From the NCBI GenBank assembly GCA_963575745.1, contig CAUYUJ010003376.1:1-64000 (forward strand): a DNA stretch of 64,000 bases, written 5' to 3'. This DNA comes from Prorocentrum cordatum (taxonomy: Eukaryota; Sar; Dinophyceae; Prorocentrales; Prorocentraceae). The notes beneath the pieces are model-generated. The model made no database searches. It was not told the DNA's origin and saw only the letters and a list, made by a program, of their open reading frames with translations. This document shows positions 9,095 through 20,150 of this stretch, piece after piece; positions within the stretch are counted from its first letter, which is position 1; each line of letters begins with the position of its first letter. The position numbers and the translations under genes were made by a program.

Positions 9095-11150
9095 TCAGTT
9101 GTGGCGTGTGCCGACCAAGAAGCAGCGCCGCTCACAGTGGACCTCGTTGTCGGACTGCCAAGCCATTTGCCAAGCGCATATGGCCAAGAATCGCTCTAGA
9201 TTCGAGAAAGACATCATATGAGGACGGCTGTACATTGAGTCGCACAAGGTGGGCTCAGATTGTTCTGCGGCCTGTGCCGGCATGGTTCCTGGCCTCTGTA
9301 CGACGAGCCAATGCCCACCCGCAGTGGGGGTCCTGAAGAGGTACGCTCCAATGTGAAACGCAGCCTGAGGACAGGAGAAGCCAGTGAACGGGTCTTGCAG
9401 ACGTTCTTGAATTTCTCCGGGGGTCATTGGGAGCACGGCGAGATCGACGTTGGTGAAGTTGGCGTGGAGCACCGCGAAGTCGCAATTGCTTCCAAGGGGG
9501 TCCATGAGATTCCCTCGGCGGTCACCGGTGCGCGCGGACAAGGCCGTCCGCTCGAAGTGTTGTCTAGAGACGGGTGAAAAGGTCATGTTGTGCGAGTGCA
9601 TGGTGCAGGACACAGCCGCATGGTTGAACGCGTGGAGCCCGCAAGTGCTTCCCGTTTGCTTTCTGGCGCTTGTAATGGCACCCGTTCCCGGGGAGTTGAA
9701 CCACGACGGTGCCGTTGGGTAGGGGGGTAATGGCGTTGGTTGGTGCAGGTCGGTGTCGATGTGCATCTGCCATCTCGGTGTCGGCGGTACGGCTGGCGTC
9801 GGCGTGCCCTGTGACGTTCCCACGGGATGGTCACGGCCCTTGGGTGCAGGTAGTAGCGGAGGGGGCATCGGGTCTGCAGGTGTAGTCTTCCTGGATTTCG
9901 TGGGAGGCGGGGCATCGTTGGTGCCTTCCGTCGAAGAGGAGCTAGTCTTGTGCTTTTTGAGGTCGCCCGTGGGTGTGAGCGTCTGCGGTTGATGTCGTTT
10001 GTGGGGCGTGGGTTTGGTAGGTGTTGTTGCGTCGTCAGCGGGGTCTGGGGCTGCGGTCGGGCGCATCGCGGCGAAGGTCGTGCATTGGCGTTTCGTGGCG
10101 TGTCCGACGCCAGGGTCGGTCTTGGGAGCGGTAAGGTTCGTGGGCCTCGTGTTGGGTGGTGGGGGTGGCCGCTGCGCTTGCGTGGTGGGGTGGGCGTCGG
10201 GTTGATCGTTGGGAGAGGCAGTGTCCTCTTCCAAGGGATGGGATGGTCGGAGTTGGTTGGCGTGGGTGGTGGGCATCTTGGAGCACGCTTCGTCCCAGGC
10301 CTTAGCGTCGTAGATGCAATGTCGGTCAGTAGGCGAAAGCTTCGTAGCTAGAGGTGCGTGTTCCCAAATTGGGAAGATCTTTAGCGCGCGACGCGCGGTT
10401 TCAATGGAGGGCTTCGTTCTCGCAGCACGGCGTTCTAATTCATCGAGACATGCCACCAAGTAGTCAGGAGGGCCTTCCTCAAACCAATGCCAATCGAATT
10501 CGTTGCCGTCGGCGTCGGGCTCAGGCAAGCGGGGGAAGTTTTCGAACAGGGACCGCGATAAGCGCTGAGATCTTCCGAGAATCACGTACAGGTGCTGCTT
10601 GTATTCGGGGTCGCTCATATAGTCGGGCTTGCGCAAGTCGATGGTGTGACCGATGGGTTGTCCGCTGGGCTCGCGGACGGTTTTGCCTTGCATGCTCTGA
10701 AGTGTTCCGACGCGTTCTGGCGCGGTGGGAAGTTGGCATCGGGTCATGTGGACGTCGTGTTTCTGGAGTCTGTGCGTTGGCATGGCGCGTGGGTGGTTCA
10801 CCGTGGCACGGACCTGCCATTGGAAAGTCCACGTGTCACGTGTTGGTTCTAGATGCCACACGCCAGGCTTCTTCAGACCGGTGTAATCCTCTGTGGCGTC
10901 GTCAGCGCGGAACTCCACATAACGCGGCAAGCGGTCCAGGAGGACCCAACCTGTTTGCCAGCAAGGGTGGTCCGGAGGAGGGCGTCGTGGACGTCCGCGG
11001 GCGATGCCCCTGCCAAAGGCCTCCTCATCGTGGAAAGCAATGCCGACGATTTCTCCAGGCGCTTCCTGGACGAGCTCTGGCGCTAATATTTTCTTTGCGA
11101 GCTTCGCCCGCATGCCGAGATACAAAGGTCCGCCAGCCACTGGTGTTCAG
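9095..11150 (-). CDS. Helitron 1, C-terminal exon: helicase end plus Josephin-like cysteine protease
   Basis: A single open exon of about 680 codons. The N-terminal part (LYLGMRAKLAKKILAPELVQ, later GTLQSMQGKTV and EYKQHLYVILGRSQRLS) matches the C-terminal motifs of Helitron/PIF1 helicases. A long Pro/Thr-rich linker (about residues 300-480) follows. Counting from the first Met at 11140, the last 180 residues read GSTCGLHAFNHAA (Cys500), GSNCDFAVLHANFTNVDLAV, AGGHWLVVQRPG (His610) and LCDSMYSRPHMMSFSNLERF (Asp634). The order Cys, hydrophobic strands, HW, Asp/Asn and a final strand resembles the Josephin fold of deubiquitinases such as ataxin-3. The role is inferred: a peptidase or deubiquitinase module fused to the transposon helicase. 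An OTU-type or viral-type peptidase remains possible. The exon follows an intron with GT at about 11398 and AG near 11150. Confidence 0.65.
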
Positions 11151-11398
11151 CGGCCACGCGGCGCTGCAAACTTGATGATGTCTGGGCGCTCGTTCTACCG
11201 CTTGGGCTTGTCAGTGGAGGAGGGGTCGGTGCGGGGGTCCGCTCACTGTGTGTGCGTGTGAGCGTGGGGGTGCTTTGGGAAGAGCTCGCTTGCGGCGGGA
11301 TGAAGATGTAGGTTTCGGAAAGGAGAGACACGGTTTGATGAGCTTCCCCTGGCGTGGGACTTGGGGGCGGCGGACGGCGGCAGCCGTTTGAAGAGCAT
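11151..11398 (-). other. Probable intron in Helitron 1 helicase
   Basis: The coding frame PGLMG ends at a GTATGC donor at about 11398, and coding resumes in a different frame near LYLGMRAKL after AG at about 11150. The gap includes a CA-rich run (about 11245-11270). Confidence 0.5.
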
Positions 11399-12943
11399 AC
11401 CCATGAGTCCTGGAGTCTTGGAGCTCATGTTTGCCACTTGGAGTGCGTCCGTGTACATGTCTGGACGTGACCTGTAAACGGCCTGGTGCGGGATGTCGAC
11501 AGCTTGGACGTAATAGAGTAGCTGTCCGCAAGGCTGGAGGTAGCGATGTACGCGGTCGCAGACGGCGGGCAGCCAGAGCGCTCCTCGAAGCGTGTCACTG
11601 GAGAAGAGTCGGTTGCATAGTGCCGGGGGGCAGCCCCAGCGAATGCACTGCGGCGACCCTCTGGTAGAGTTGCGCGAAGCGACTGGGCCTCCACTTAAGG
11701 GGGCAGACAGTGCAGCCCACAGTTGTTGTTTACGGCCAACGGTCTCCCAGTTGATGGCGGAGTGGTACCCTTGGGCGAAGAAGCCAGGCATGGCAGTGGG
11801 AGCGCCGGACTCGTCGTGCAGAATGTAGGACGGGTCGGCACGCTGGTCGACGTCGTGATGCAATACGCATCGAGCGGCGAGTTGCTCCTTCAGGGAGGGC
11901 GGGAGTTTTTGCCCCCCAGGTGTGCGCATGATCTTCAGGATTTCTGGTAAGGGATCCCCTGGCGCGAAACGGTGCCACCCGTGGAAGAGGATAACTGACT
12001 CCGAGAGCCTATCAAAGATGTCCCAGCCTTCTTTGTCGAGACGCTCCTTCTCAATGCGCTGGTCTTTGTCCATGCCGTCGTAAGTGGGAGCGCGGGGCAT
12101 GTGTATTGCAGTGCCGCGCAGAAATGTCTGCAGTAGCGAATGCGTTCGGACGGGGTTCAGTTGCATGAAGTCCCCCACGACGATCTGCGCGAGTACGTTC
12201 CCGAAAGTTGCATCCGTGAACGACGCAGGGTCAAGGTTGCGGGAGCTGTGGCGTCCCCAATCCGCTATTGCGTTAAGGACAGTCAACAGCTGAGGATCAG
12301 CTAAGCTCGCCTCGTCGATCATGGCCAATGCGAGCTGGCCCGAAAGGTGTCGCATTTTCTCCTGGGCTTGTCTGGAAGGACGCTTTCGGGTGAGAGTCTG
12401 CTGGCGAGTCAGGCCTGCCATGAAATGGAAAGTGGCGCCACCAATGAGCCTCGCAGCGCTGTTCTGGGCCGCGAACCCGCGGGTGCAACCGGGGAAGAAG
12501 TGGTCATATACAGGTAGAACAACTTGAGTCATGAAAAAGGTTTGGCCGGATCCTCCAGGGCCGTGCAGGAAGACGCGCTGCACGAGTCTGGTGGGAACGT
12601 CCATGAGGAGCTGCCGTCTGCCAGCGCTTGTTCGGAATTCGGCAAGCTGTCCGCGGCCTGCTGCAAAGTCCCACAGCGCTTGGAGCGGTGATGTACAGAA
12701 GAGCGTGGCCTCGTATTGATCTTGAGGAATGCGGTAGGTGTCGGTATGCCCGACGCGGTGGGGCAGTCGCTCAGCCATCAGCTTTCGCGCGCACATGGCG
12801 GGGGAGCAGCCCCAGGGCGTGTCTGGGTGGAACGCTGCCTCCAAAGGAGTCTCGTCGTCGTCGTCGGGGATCTCGGCGTGGCCATGTTCAGGTGGTGCGA
12901 CGCGTACCTCCCGTTCTTCTTGGGCGGCGCGCTCTTCTCGCAA
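11398..12943 (-). CDS. Helitron 1 PIF1-type helicase core, Walker A Lys replaced by Gln
   Basis: Numbered from the Met at 12943. Residues 125-137 read FLHGPGGSGQTFF: a Walker A box in which the invariant Lys is Gln134 (CAA, 12542-12544). Walker B is LAMIDEAS (Asp210-Glu211), and motif III is VVGDFMQLNPV (from about 255). These are the SF1B helicase motifs of PIF1/Helitron Hel proteins, which unwind DNA 5'-3' using ATP. The upstream ALWDFAAGRGQLAEF segment also fits. Lys to Gln at this site abolishes ATP hydrolysis in characterised P-loop enzymes, so this copy is predicted inactive. A single A-to-C change explains it. Sequence past residue about 515 is intron read-through. Confidence 0.8.
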
Positions 12944-13020
12944 GCGTCGTTGCCTGTGTGAGTTGGGGGGGGGGCATCGTTGCGGGTATTGCGAGAGGAG
13001 AATCGGGGGGGATTACGAGT

Positions 13021-14130
13021 TCAAAGGCAGTGGAGGTGCGGAAGGAGGGAAAGACTTGAAGAAGGAGCGGGGAGAAATATGGTAGGGAGGGCGCGGAGCC
13101 TCTGCATGGCGAGGTTGTCTGCGGCAGGTGTGTGCTGCGACCCAGCCCGAAGAGTAGGGGTTGTAGTCCGAGGCTCGCGGAGGTGCTCGTAGAGGTGGGC
13201 CTTTGCGTTGAGGAACTCCTGGATGCGGACAAATCTGTCGCCCGACCGTTTGTCCAATTTTCCAGCAGAGAGATGTCGGTGCACGACGTCCAGCACGTCG
13301 GAGTCACGTACACGCACGTGTGGTTTGTATTGGACACCGGTCGGGGTGTCGCGCTCGGTGCCGTCGTCGCATTCGGGGTCTGCGCCGGCGGGGTCTCCGA
13401 TGTCGCCCGCGTCAGCCCTGGCGGCCTGCAAGCCAAGGTGCGCGTCATCATCAACGAAAGCTCCTTTGTGCAATAGTGCAGGTCGTGGCCGTTTCCGGGC
13501 CTCGGCCATGAAGTTTTAGTTAGCGCTGCTTTCGACCGTAATTAGCGCGAAGAACTCTTTCGGCGTAAGTTGTTCGTCGTGCACGCCGAAAGAGGTGAAG
13601 GGTGCAGTGCTTGCTGAGTCCTGGGTGGGGTCAGCTACCTGTGCGCGGGTGTTGGCGAGGCCGGGGGTGTTGCTGAATCGTAAGGCTTCGGCGTTGTAGT
13701 CGATGACGTCGGAGACGAAGCCGAGAATTCTCCGAGCGACGTCGGGTGGCAACGGCCGGAGGAAGCCTGCGGGCTGGCCGTCGTGCTGGGCGCGGTGCGT
13801 CCGAACGAAAAGCTTCCTCGAGGACGGAACGCGTGCACCGGCAATGCGTGGTGCTCTGCAATGCAGCGCGCCTCCCCCGGACCATGGTCCAACGTAGCAG
13901 TGCCGGTACGCTCCGCAAAGCCACGGGATCAACCAGTCGTGGACCATGCAGTGAGTTTGGGCCCCGTCGACCATCCATGACCGAAGGGCCGTGGTATCGA
14001 GAAGAGTAGGAACACGGCGAGCACGCTGTAGTTTGGCATCGGCGCGTTGGGCCAGTGTGATTTGTTCAGCTTCGAAAGCTCGCCACGGTTCCAGGAAGCG
14101 GTCCATGCCTTTGCGCGGGGTAACGGCTAG
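13021..14130 (-). CDS. Helitron 1 inter-domain region (Rep to helicase), with in-frame TAA
   Basis: Two stretches lie in one frame. The first runs from about 14130 (PRKGMDRFLEPWRAFEAEQI ... KEFFALITVESSAN); a TAA at 13516-13518 follows. The second then reads NFMAEARKRPRPALLHKGAF ... LDVVHRHLSAGKLDKRSGD. In Helitron proteins this region links Rep to the helicase, and the sequence reads naturally across the TAA, so a single nonsense change is likely. The end near 13080 lies in pyrimidine-rich sequence, probably an intron leading to the helicase exon. No catalytic motif is expected here. Confidence 0.55.
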
Positions 14131-15190
14131 AATGAGCAGTAGGACTTCTGCAGCACTCCTTGTTTTGGCACCTCGTTGGTCTGAACAAGGTTTGCTGCAT
14201 CATCGCATGGGTGGAAGCGTCGGAAGCCTGCGTAGGCAAGGTGATGCCATGTAGGTACGGTGTCCGCGGCGATTCCAGAAGAGTCTGTACAGTAGTCGCC
14301 GCTTTGCAGTAGTGGGCCTCGAAGGGGAGTGCTTGATGCCGCGTAGCTCTGCTTCAGCGCGTGGGCAGACGTGGACGTACATGACATAATGGTAGTACCC
14401 CATGCTGGCAAAAGGTTCTAAGGAGCCTCGGTGCAACCAATCATCGTAGAAGTCATCCGTGGACAGGCGCGCTGCGGGGTCTTCCGCTGGGGTGGCGTTG
14501 GTGGCCGCGGTCGGGGGACGCGCCTCGGGAAGGGGAGGGGGGGTCGGCGCAGGACGCAACAGCTGGATGTTGGACAACTTGTGGTGGGTTTCAGGTGGTG
14601 CGTCGGCGGCTCCAGTCTCCAATTGCCTCAGGGTTTCCCGAGCGGACCAGGCCGGGCGTTTCATCATGACTCGCCAGTGCTTGTGTGTTCGGATAGTTTC
14701 CCGTCCTGTTAAAAGTTGGAGATCCATCAAACAGCATCCCTTCATGATGGCATGGTTCGCCGAGGACCAGAGTCGGATGAGGCGTCGGCGTGCCTCATTC
14801 TGCGAGCTTGATAGGGGCGTCGGGCCTGCGTGTGCGGTTGCCACCAGAGCGCCAGGTCTGCAGTCTGCGTTGTGGACGGCACCCATCTGCAGGTAAGCTG
14901 TCATAGCTGCGGTGTCGTGCTCTTTTTTCATATGTGCCTCGAGCTGTTCCATGCCGTGCGTGAGATGCTGCAGAAGAGGCCCACATGTCATGTTGGGCTT
15001 CGTGTTGTAGTCGCAAGTGTAGAAGCTCGTCTGGATCCCACTGCGGATGGACTCGACCACTGAGTAAACGAGGTTGGTGCGGATAGCCAGTGCCTCTGAG
15101 CTGAGGACAGCGTCCCCGACGCGGCGTCGTTCAGCAGCGCCGTGTCTCGCACAGGAGACGAAGCACGTCTGCTTGCAGCAGAGCAGGAGC
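14131..15190 (-). CDS. Helitron 1 two-tyrosine (Y2) block of Rep
   Basis: After an acceptor-like CTCAG near 15105 the frame reads TNLVYSVVESIRSGIQ, then SFYTCDYNTKPNMTCGPLL. The YxxxY pair (FYTCDY) corresponds to the paired tyrosines of Helitron Rep that nick and hold DNA ends. Downstream come an Ala/Pro linker and LSTDDFYDDWLHRGSLEPF and YYHYVMYVHVCPR. From about 14340 coding-like sequence continues in another frame (FEAHYCKAATTVQTLLESP, then PYLHGITLPTQASDASTHAM), then returns near 14115. These frame changes imply indels or very short introns. The block is separated from the HUH block by the 15.4-17.2 kb repeat array. Confidence 0.6.
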
Positions 15191-15419
15191 ATTGTTGTCG
15201 TCGGCGGCGGTCCCAAGAACGAGGATACCACCCGATGGGCGGCAGCATCGGCGTACCGTCCGTTGGTGGCATGGTGAAATCGGCCGACCTCCGGTAAAAG
15301 GAGATGGGGAGTGTGAGGGTCCTGGCGACCCGAAGGTGAGTTCCGAGAGAGCCCAAGATGGCCTCGCCCTCAGAAGGCTCGCAGGGAGGATATGCGACTG
15401 AGAGGAAAGCAACCAAGCT

Positions 15420-17230
15420 GATCCCTACAGGGAACTTTGCGTCGATTCCCTGGGTGTCCGTTTGGGCGAAGTGGGTTCCCAGTGGAAGGCCTCATGAGGG
15501 TTCTGGTGGGTGCCTTTAGAGTCCCTTGGTGGCCTTCGGGGTGAGCTCAGCACGTTGCCATGCGAGTCTCAAAATGAGCACAGCACGGCAGCATTGGAGG
15601 CATCTTTGGTACTGAAGCCGTGCGAGGTGAGCTCAGCACGCGACCATGCGAGCCACTGGCATTGGAAAGGGCGCGCGTGTGGAACGAAGTGAAAGGAACG
15701 CGAAGAAGAGGTTCGAGCTTCTACAGTGTGCATTGAAAGGCGGATCCAAGACGGCGTAAAGACGGCTCCAAGAAGGTGGGGTCCGAGAAAGCTTAAGATA
15801 GCCTCGTCCTCAGAGGGGTCGTCGGGGTGATATGCGAATCAGAGAAAAGCCAGGAAGTGGAGCCCTGGACGAGCTTTTAGTCGGTTCCCTGGTTGTCCGT
15901 TTGGGCCAAGTGTGTTCTCAATGGAAGGCCTCATGAGGGTTCCGGTGCGTGTCTTCGGAGTCCCTTGCGGGCCGTCGGGGTGAGCTGAGCACGTTGCCCT
16001 GCGAGCCTCGAAATGAGCACAGCACGGCATCATTCGAGGCATGTGAAGTAATTGAAACACGGAACCAAGATGGCGTGAAGACGGCTCCAAGAAGGTGGGG
16101 TGCGAGAAAGCTTAAGATGGCCCCGCCCTCAGAGTGCTCGTAGGGGCGAGATGCGAATCAGAGAACAGCCAAGAAGTGGACCCCTGGAGGAACTCTGCGT
16201 CGGTACCCTGGTTGTCCGTTTGGGCCAAGTGGGTTCCCAGTGTGAGGCCTCATAACGGTTCCAGTGAGTGTCTTCAGAGTCCTTGGTGGCCTTCGGGGTG
16301 AGCTCAGCACGTTGCCATGCGAGCCTCGCAGGGAACACAGCACGGCATCATTCGAGGCATATGAAGTAATCGTAATTCAAAGGCGGATCGAAGGCGACGG
16401 GAAGACGGCTCCAAGAAGGTGGGGCCCGAGAATGGTTAAGATAGCCTCGCCCTGCGAGGGCCCGTAGGGGTGAGATGCGAATCAGAGAAAAACCAAGAGG
16501 TGGACCTGACAAGGAACATAGCGTCGGTTCCCTCGTTGTCTGTTTGCGCCAAGTGGGTTCCGAGGAAGCTTAAGATAGCCTCGTCCTTAGGGGGGTCGTC
16601 GGGGTGATATGCGAATCAGAGAAAAGCCAAGACGTGGAGCCCTGGAGGAGCTTTTAGTCGGTTCCCTGGTTGTCCGTTTGGGCCAAGTGTGTTCTCAATG
16701 GAAGGCCTCATGAGGGTTCCGGTGCGTGTCTTCGGAGTCCCTTGGGGGCCGTCGGGGTGAGTTGAGCACGTTGCCCTGCCGCCCTCGAAATGAGCACAGC
16801 ACGGCATCATTCGAGGCGTGTGAAGTAATTGACAGACGGAACCAAGATGGCGTGAAGACGGCTCCAAGAAGGCGGGGTGCGAGAAAGCTTAAGATGGCCC
16901 CGCCCTCAGAGTGCTCGTAGGGGTGAGATGCGAATCAGAGAACGGCCAAGAAGTGGACCCCTGGAGGAACTTTGCGTCGGTTCCCTGGTTGTCCGCTTGG
17001 GCCAAGTGGGTTCCCAGTGGGAGGCCTCATAAGGGTTCCAGTGCGTGTCTTCAGAGTCCTTGGTGGCTTTTGGGGTGAGCTCAGCACGTTGCCATGCGAG
17101 CCTCGAAGTAAGCACAGCAAGTCATCATTCGAACCATTTGACATACTGAAGCCGTGTGAGGTGAGCTCAGCACGCCACCATGCGAGCCACCAGCTCTGCA
17201 GAGGCTGTGCGCGTGAAAGGGAGTGGAAGG
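15420..17230 (+). repeat. Tandem array, about 317-bp unit with a 777-bp higher-order repeat, inside Helitron 1
   Basis: Units begin with GGTTCCCTGGTTGTCCGTTT (about 15443, 15890, 16205, 16661, 16978; a partial at 16527). Each carries GTGAGCTCAGCACG and CATGCGAGCC, and a GGCTCCAAGAAGG word. Segments about 15830-16140 and 16610-16920 are near-copies 777 bp apart. The array occupies what would be one intron of the Helitron. Confidence 0.85.
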
Positions 17231-17289
17231 AAAGCGAAGAAGAGAGCCGTTACATAATGCATTGGAAGACGGGTCCAAGACGGCGTGAA

Positions 17290-18648
17290 GACGGCTCGGA
17301 GCCTTTCGGATAGGAATTTCAAGCTACGCAGACCATCGCGGTGCATGTGCAGGATGGGTGGAAGTCCTGCTCGCTTAGTTAGCGGGGTATCCGGCCGAAG
17401 GTAATCCTCGGAGTTGTCGTACTCATACCCGTCCGTGAGGGTGTGGCGACAATCCTGGTAATCCAAATTCCCTCTGTGCGCAACCTTTCCTGCCATTGTC
17501 GTGCTGCCCTCTCTGGGGTTGAACCGCACTGTATTGATGCGCCCACGGCGTGCCTGCCTGTCGTCGGGTTCGACGCTGGCACCAAGGGAGCCATCGGTGA
17601 ACAATCCAGTGTCGGCCAGGATAGGCATGGACTGAGTGTCTATAGGAGGCTGGCCACGTACTCGTGGCAGCTGTGGCTCCTTTCCCACGCGGGCCAGTAG
17701 CCGTTCTACAATCCGCTCCTTGGCCTCACCTTGACCTGGGCTGTCGGTGGTGGACGGCAGCCAGAGTCTGACGAAGTGCACGAATCCGAAACGGCAGTGT
17801 TGAGGCTTGCGAGAGATGCCATTCTCTATGTACTTGAAGCATGTGTCATGGTGCTGATGGATGTGGCCGCTGAGGCTGCTGATGTTCCAGTGATCTTCTG
17901 CGAATGCAGCCGCATAAGCCGCAGCTTCGGCCTGCGTAGTCGCATCGTCGTGGGTGGCGGTCGCGAAGACCTGAGACCTCGCCGCGCAGCCGACGCATGG
18001 GCACGATGGTTGCGTTTCTGGGAGGATGCGGTAGTGCGGGAGCTTTGAAAGTGTCGCGCCTGTCAAAGGAAGGGCGCGTTCTCGAACTGGGTTGCCTGTG
18101 GTCGCGTCGCGCGGCGTCTGTAGGTAGCGTAGGACATGATGGTCGACGAAGGCGGGCGCTGGAGGAACCAGAAGTCGTCGCCTGGTAGGGCCCTCTCGGT
18201 CGCCCTCGAGGTCGCCGTCGAACTTGTCCTCGCGCTGCCACCTCTCAAGGTAAGGGGTGCTTTTGAGGGGTGGAGCCTCTGAGGCGTGGTCCACGAAGTG
18301 CAGTGGGACAGTCGCGGAATATGTAATCTGTAAGGCCTCGACGGCTTGGAGCACAGCGCGCTGCCAACGTTGCAGAGTCGATCGCGCCTCGGCTGTGTCT
18401 TTGCGGAGGACGGAGCGCAACCATGATTGAGACGTTCGGTTGACGAAGTGGAGCACCATGTGGGAATGCGTGCTCAGGCGCGCTTGATCCTCGATGGGCC
18501 CGCTCAACGATGCAATCATGTTCATCCCGCCTCCCACGGCGGAAGCTGCGTAACCGTCAGGAAAGACGACTCCATTGGCTGTCCCATTGTGCTGGAGCAA
18601 CTCGTCGAAGGGCCCAGTTCCCAAGATATGTTCACAGAACAATCGCAT
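17290..18648 (-). CDS. Helitron 1 Rep block with HUH-like site and Cys/His cluster
   Basis: Numbered from the Met at 18648 (an internal exon; MRLFCEHILGTGPFDELLQH). Residues 57-70 read ARLSTHSHMVLHFV, in which His61-Ser-His63 occupies the place of the HUH metal site; serine in the middle is unusual. Later come PCVGCAARSQ and SGHIHQHHDTCFKYI with KPQHCRFGFVH, the Cys/His cluster typical of this Helitron subtype. Rep uses the HUH metal and the tyrosines to cut and join single strands. Beyond about 17290 the sequence leaves coding and enters the repeat array. Confidence 0.65.
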
Positions 18649-18960
18649 GCTGAACCGCGGACCCGGTACTGTCGGGCGCTCGGTGGCTCAGTGCAGACGG
18701 AGGAGGTGATAACGGCGAGGTGTAGGGAGGCCAAGGCGGAGGGGGCAATGAGGGGGCCAGGGTGGCGCTCGAAGGAGGTGGTTGGTGGGCTAGGTATTCC
18801 ACGCGCTGGCCGTCTCCCGGCCTGCGGCCGAGTCGGCGCAGGGGTGAGCAGGGGTGGGGGGGCCGGGGAAGCCACAGCCAGCGCTGTTTGACAGACGTGT
18901 TTGGGAATCGGCGATGCGGAGGGGGTCGGCGGAAGGTGCCGGAAGCTTGGAGATAATGAA
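18649..18960 (-). other. Probable intron of Helitron 1
   Basis: Pyrimidine-rich on the minus strand, between coding-like blocks. Coding breaks after DPVAQARFF and resumes at MRLFCEH. Confidence 0.4.
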
Positions 18961-19085
18961 GAACCTCGCTTGCGCAACAGGGTCTTTGGCGATTATTTCT
19001 AGCATCCTTTGCGCTGTTGGCATCGTTGGGTTCTCGTCGAGGAGAGAGATGGAATGCCTTTCCGTGGCGCCGTCGTCATCGAGTC
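18961..19085 (-). CDS. Helitron 1 small exon
   Basis: About 40 codons reading DDGATERHSISLLDENPT, then MPTAQRMLEIIAKDPVAQAR and FF. The DPVA.ARFF words precede the Rep catalytic block in many Helitron proteins. Flanked by intron-like sequence on both sides (19086-19300 and 18649-18960). Confidence 0.5.
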
Positions 19086-19299
19086 ATGGAAGGGGAGGGG
19101 GCCTGACAACTGCTGAAGTGCGTGGAGGGTGGGTGTGGAGACGCTGGGGAGGAAAGTTTCTGGCAGGGAAGGCTTCCAGTTTTTCAGCGGTGCGGAGATG
19201 TGAGAGACATGGGGGAGAACCTAGGATGGGGGAGAGGGAGGGGCGTCTTTGAGCAGAAGTCGGTCCTCCGCTGGTGTGGCTGAGGGAACCGGCATGCAG

Positions 19300-20150
19300 G
19301 ATCACCGCTAAAGGGTTCCGGGTGTCCGCAACGTTCGGGGTGAGGAAGCCTCCTATGCCACCGAATCGGAGCATGTCCCCCATCTGCTCGTGGCGAAGCT
19401 GTTGACGAGCACCCTCGGAACCGACAACGTCGCTGCTGAAGAAGAGGAGGTTGCGTACGGCCTCCCGCAACGAGGCGGGAGCGTTGTCAGAAAGCAAGCA
19501 CTCACGGAATCCGGCTCTATCACCCATGGAGTCGAAAGCGGATCGGAGTTGGGTTCCCGTGGCCTGGCAGACGAGGTTGACGCTGGTTTGGAAACCTCTT
19601 CGTCGTACGTGGGCTCCGGCTTTGCGCGTGAGCTCCATCCTGCGCCAGGAGTCGTACAGGACGCATAGGAAGTCGAGATCGGCGCCCCAGCGTGGTTGGG
19701 CTGGTGGGACGAACGGCGTGGTTCCTCTGGCGCATTGCACACACGGTCGAGCGCCGCGCTTTACAAGAGGGCAGTCACGTGGCAAAGTTTCTTGGACCTG
19801 ATAGCGGAGCTCAGCACGTAGCAGGAGCATGCGACACCATTGCTGGAAAGACAACGGGCGGCGTCGGTCGATGCCGTAGACGCCATCCCCGTACGGAAAC
19901 AGGTTGGGAAAGGCTTTTTGCCAAAATTCTTTGTCGTACATGGAGAGGGGCCGTTTGCCTGTAGGAATGACCCAAGTTCCGTCAGGGTGTTGCCGGGCGG
20001 CAGGCTCTCGGCTTTCTGCCGCTTCCATAGCCTGTAAAGTGCTGTCCAACTGCTTGCGGTATTCGTCAGAATTCAGGTATTTTGCCAAGGCCTGCAAAGA
20101 CTCAATCTCGGTGGCGACGTCGGTTGTGGGTGCATATGTGGAAAGTTTGG
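19300..20150 (-). CDS. Helitron 1 Helitron_like_N block
   Basis: The frame reads ATEIESLQALAKYLNSDEYR, then DKEFWQKAFPNLFPYGDGVY and RRRPLSFQQWCRMLLLRAEL. Further on come CVLYDSWRRME, SVNLVCQATGTQLRSAFDSM and IGGFLTPNVADTRNPLAVIL. These are the ordered motifs of the Helitron_like_N region that precedes the Rep nuclease core. The end at about 19300 passes into intron-like sequence. A frame change at about 20150-20110 separates it from the upstream block, so a short intron or an indel is implied. Confidence 0.7.
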
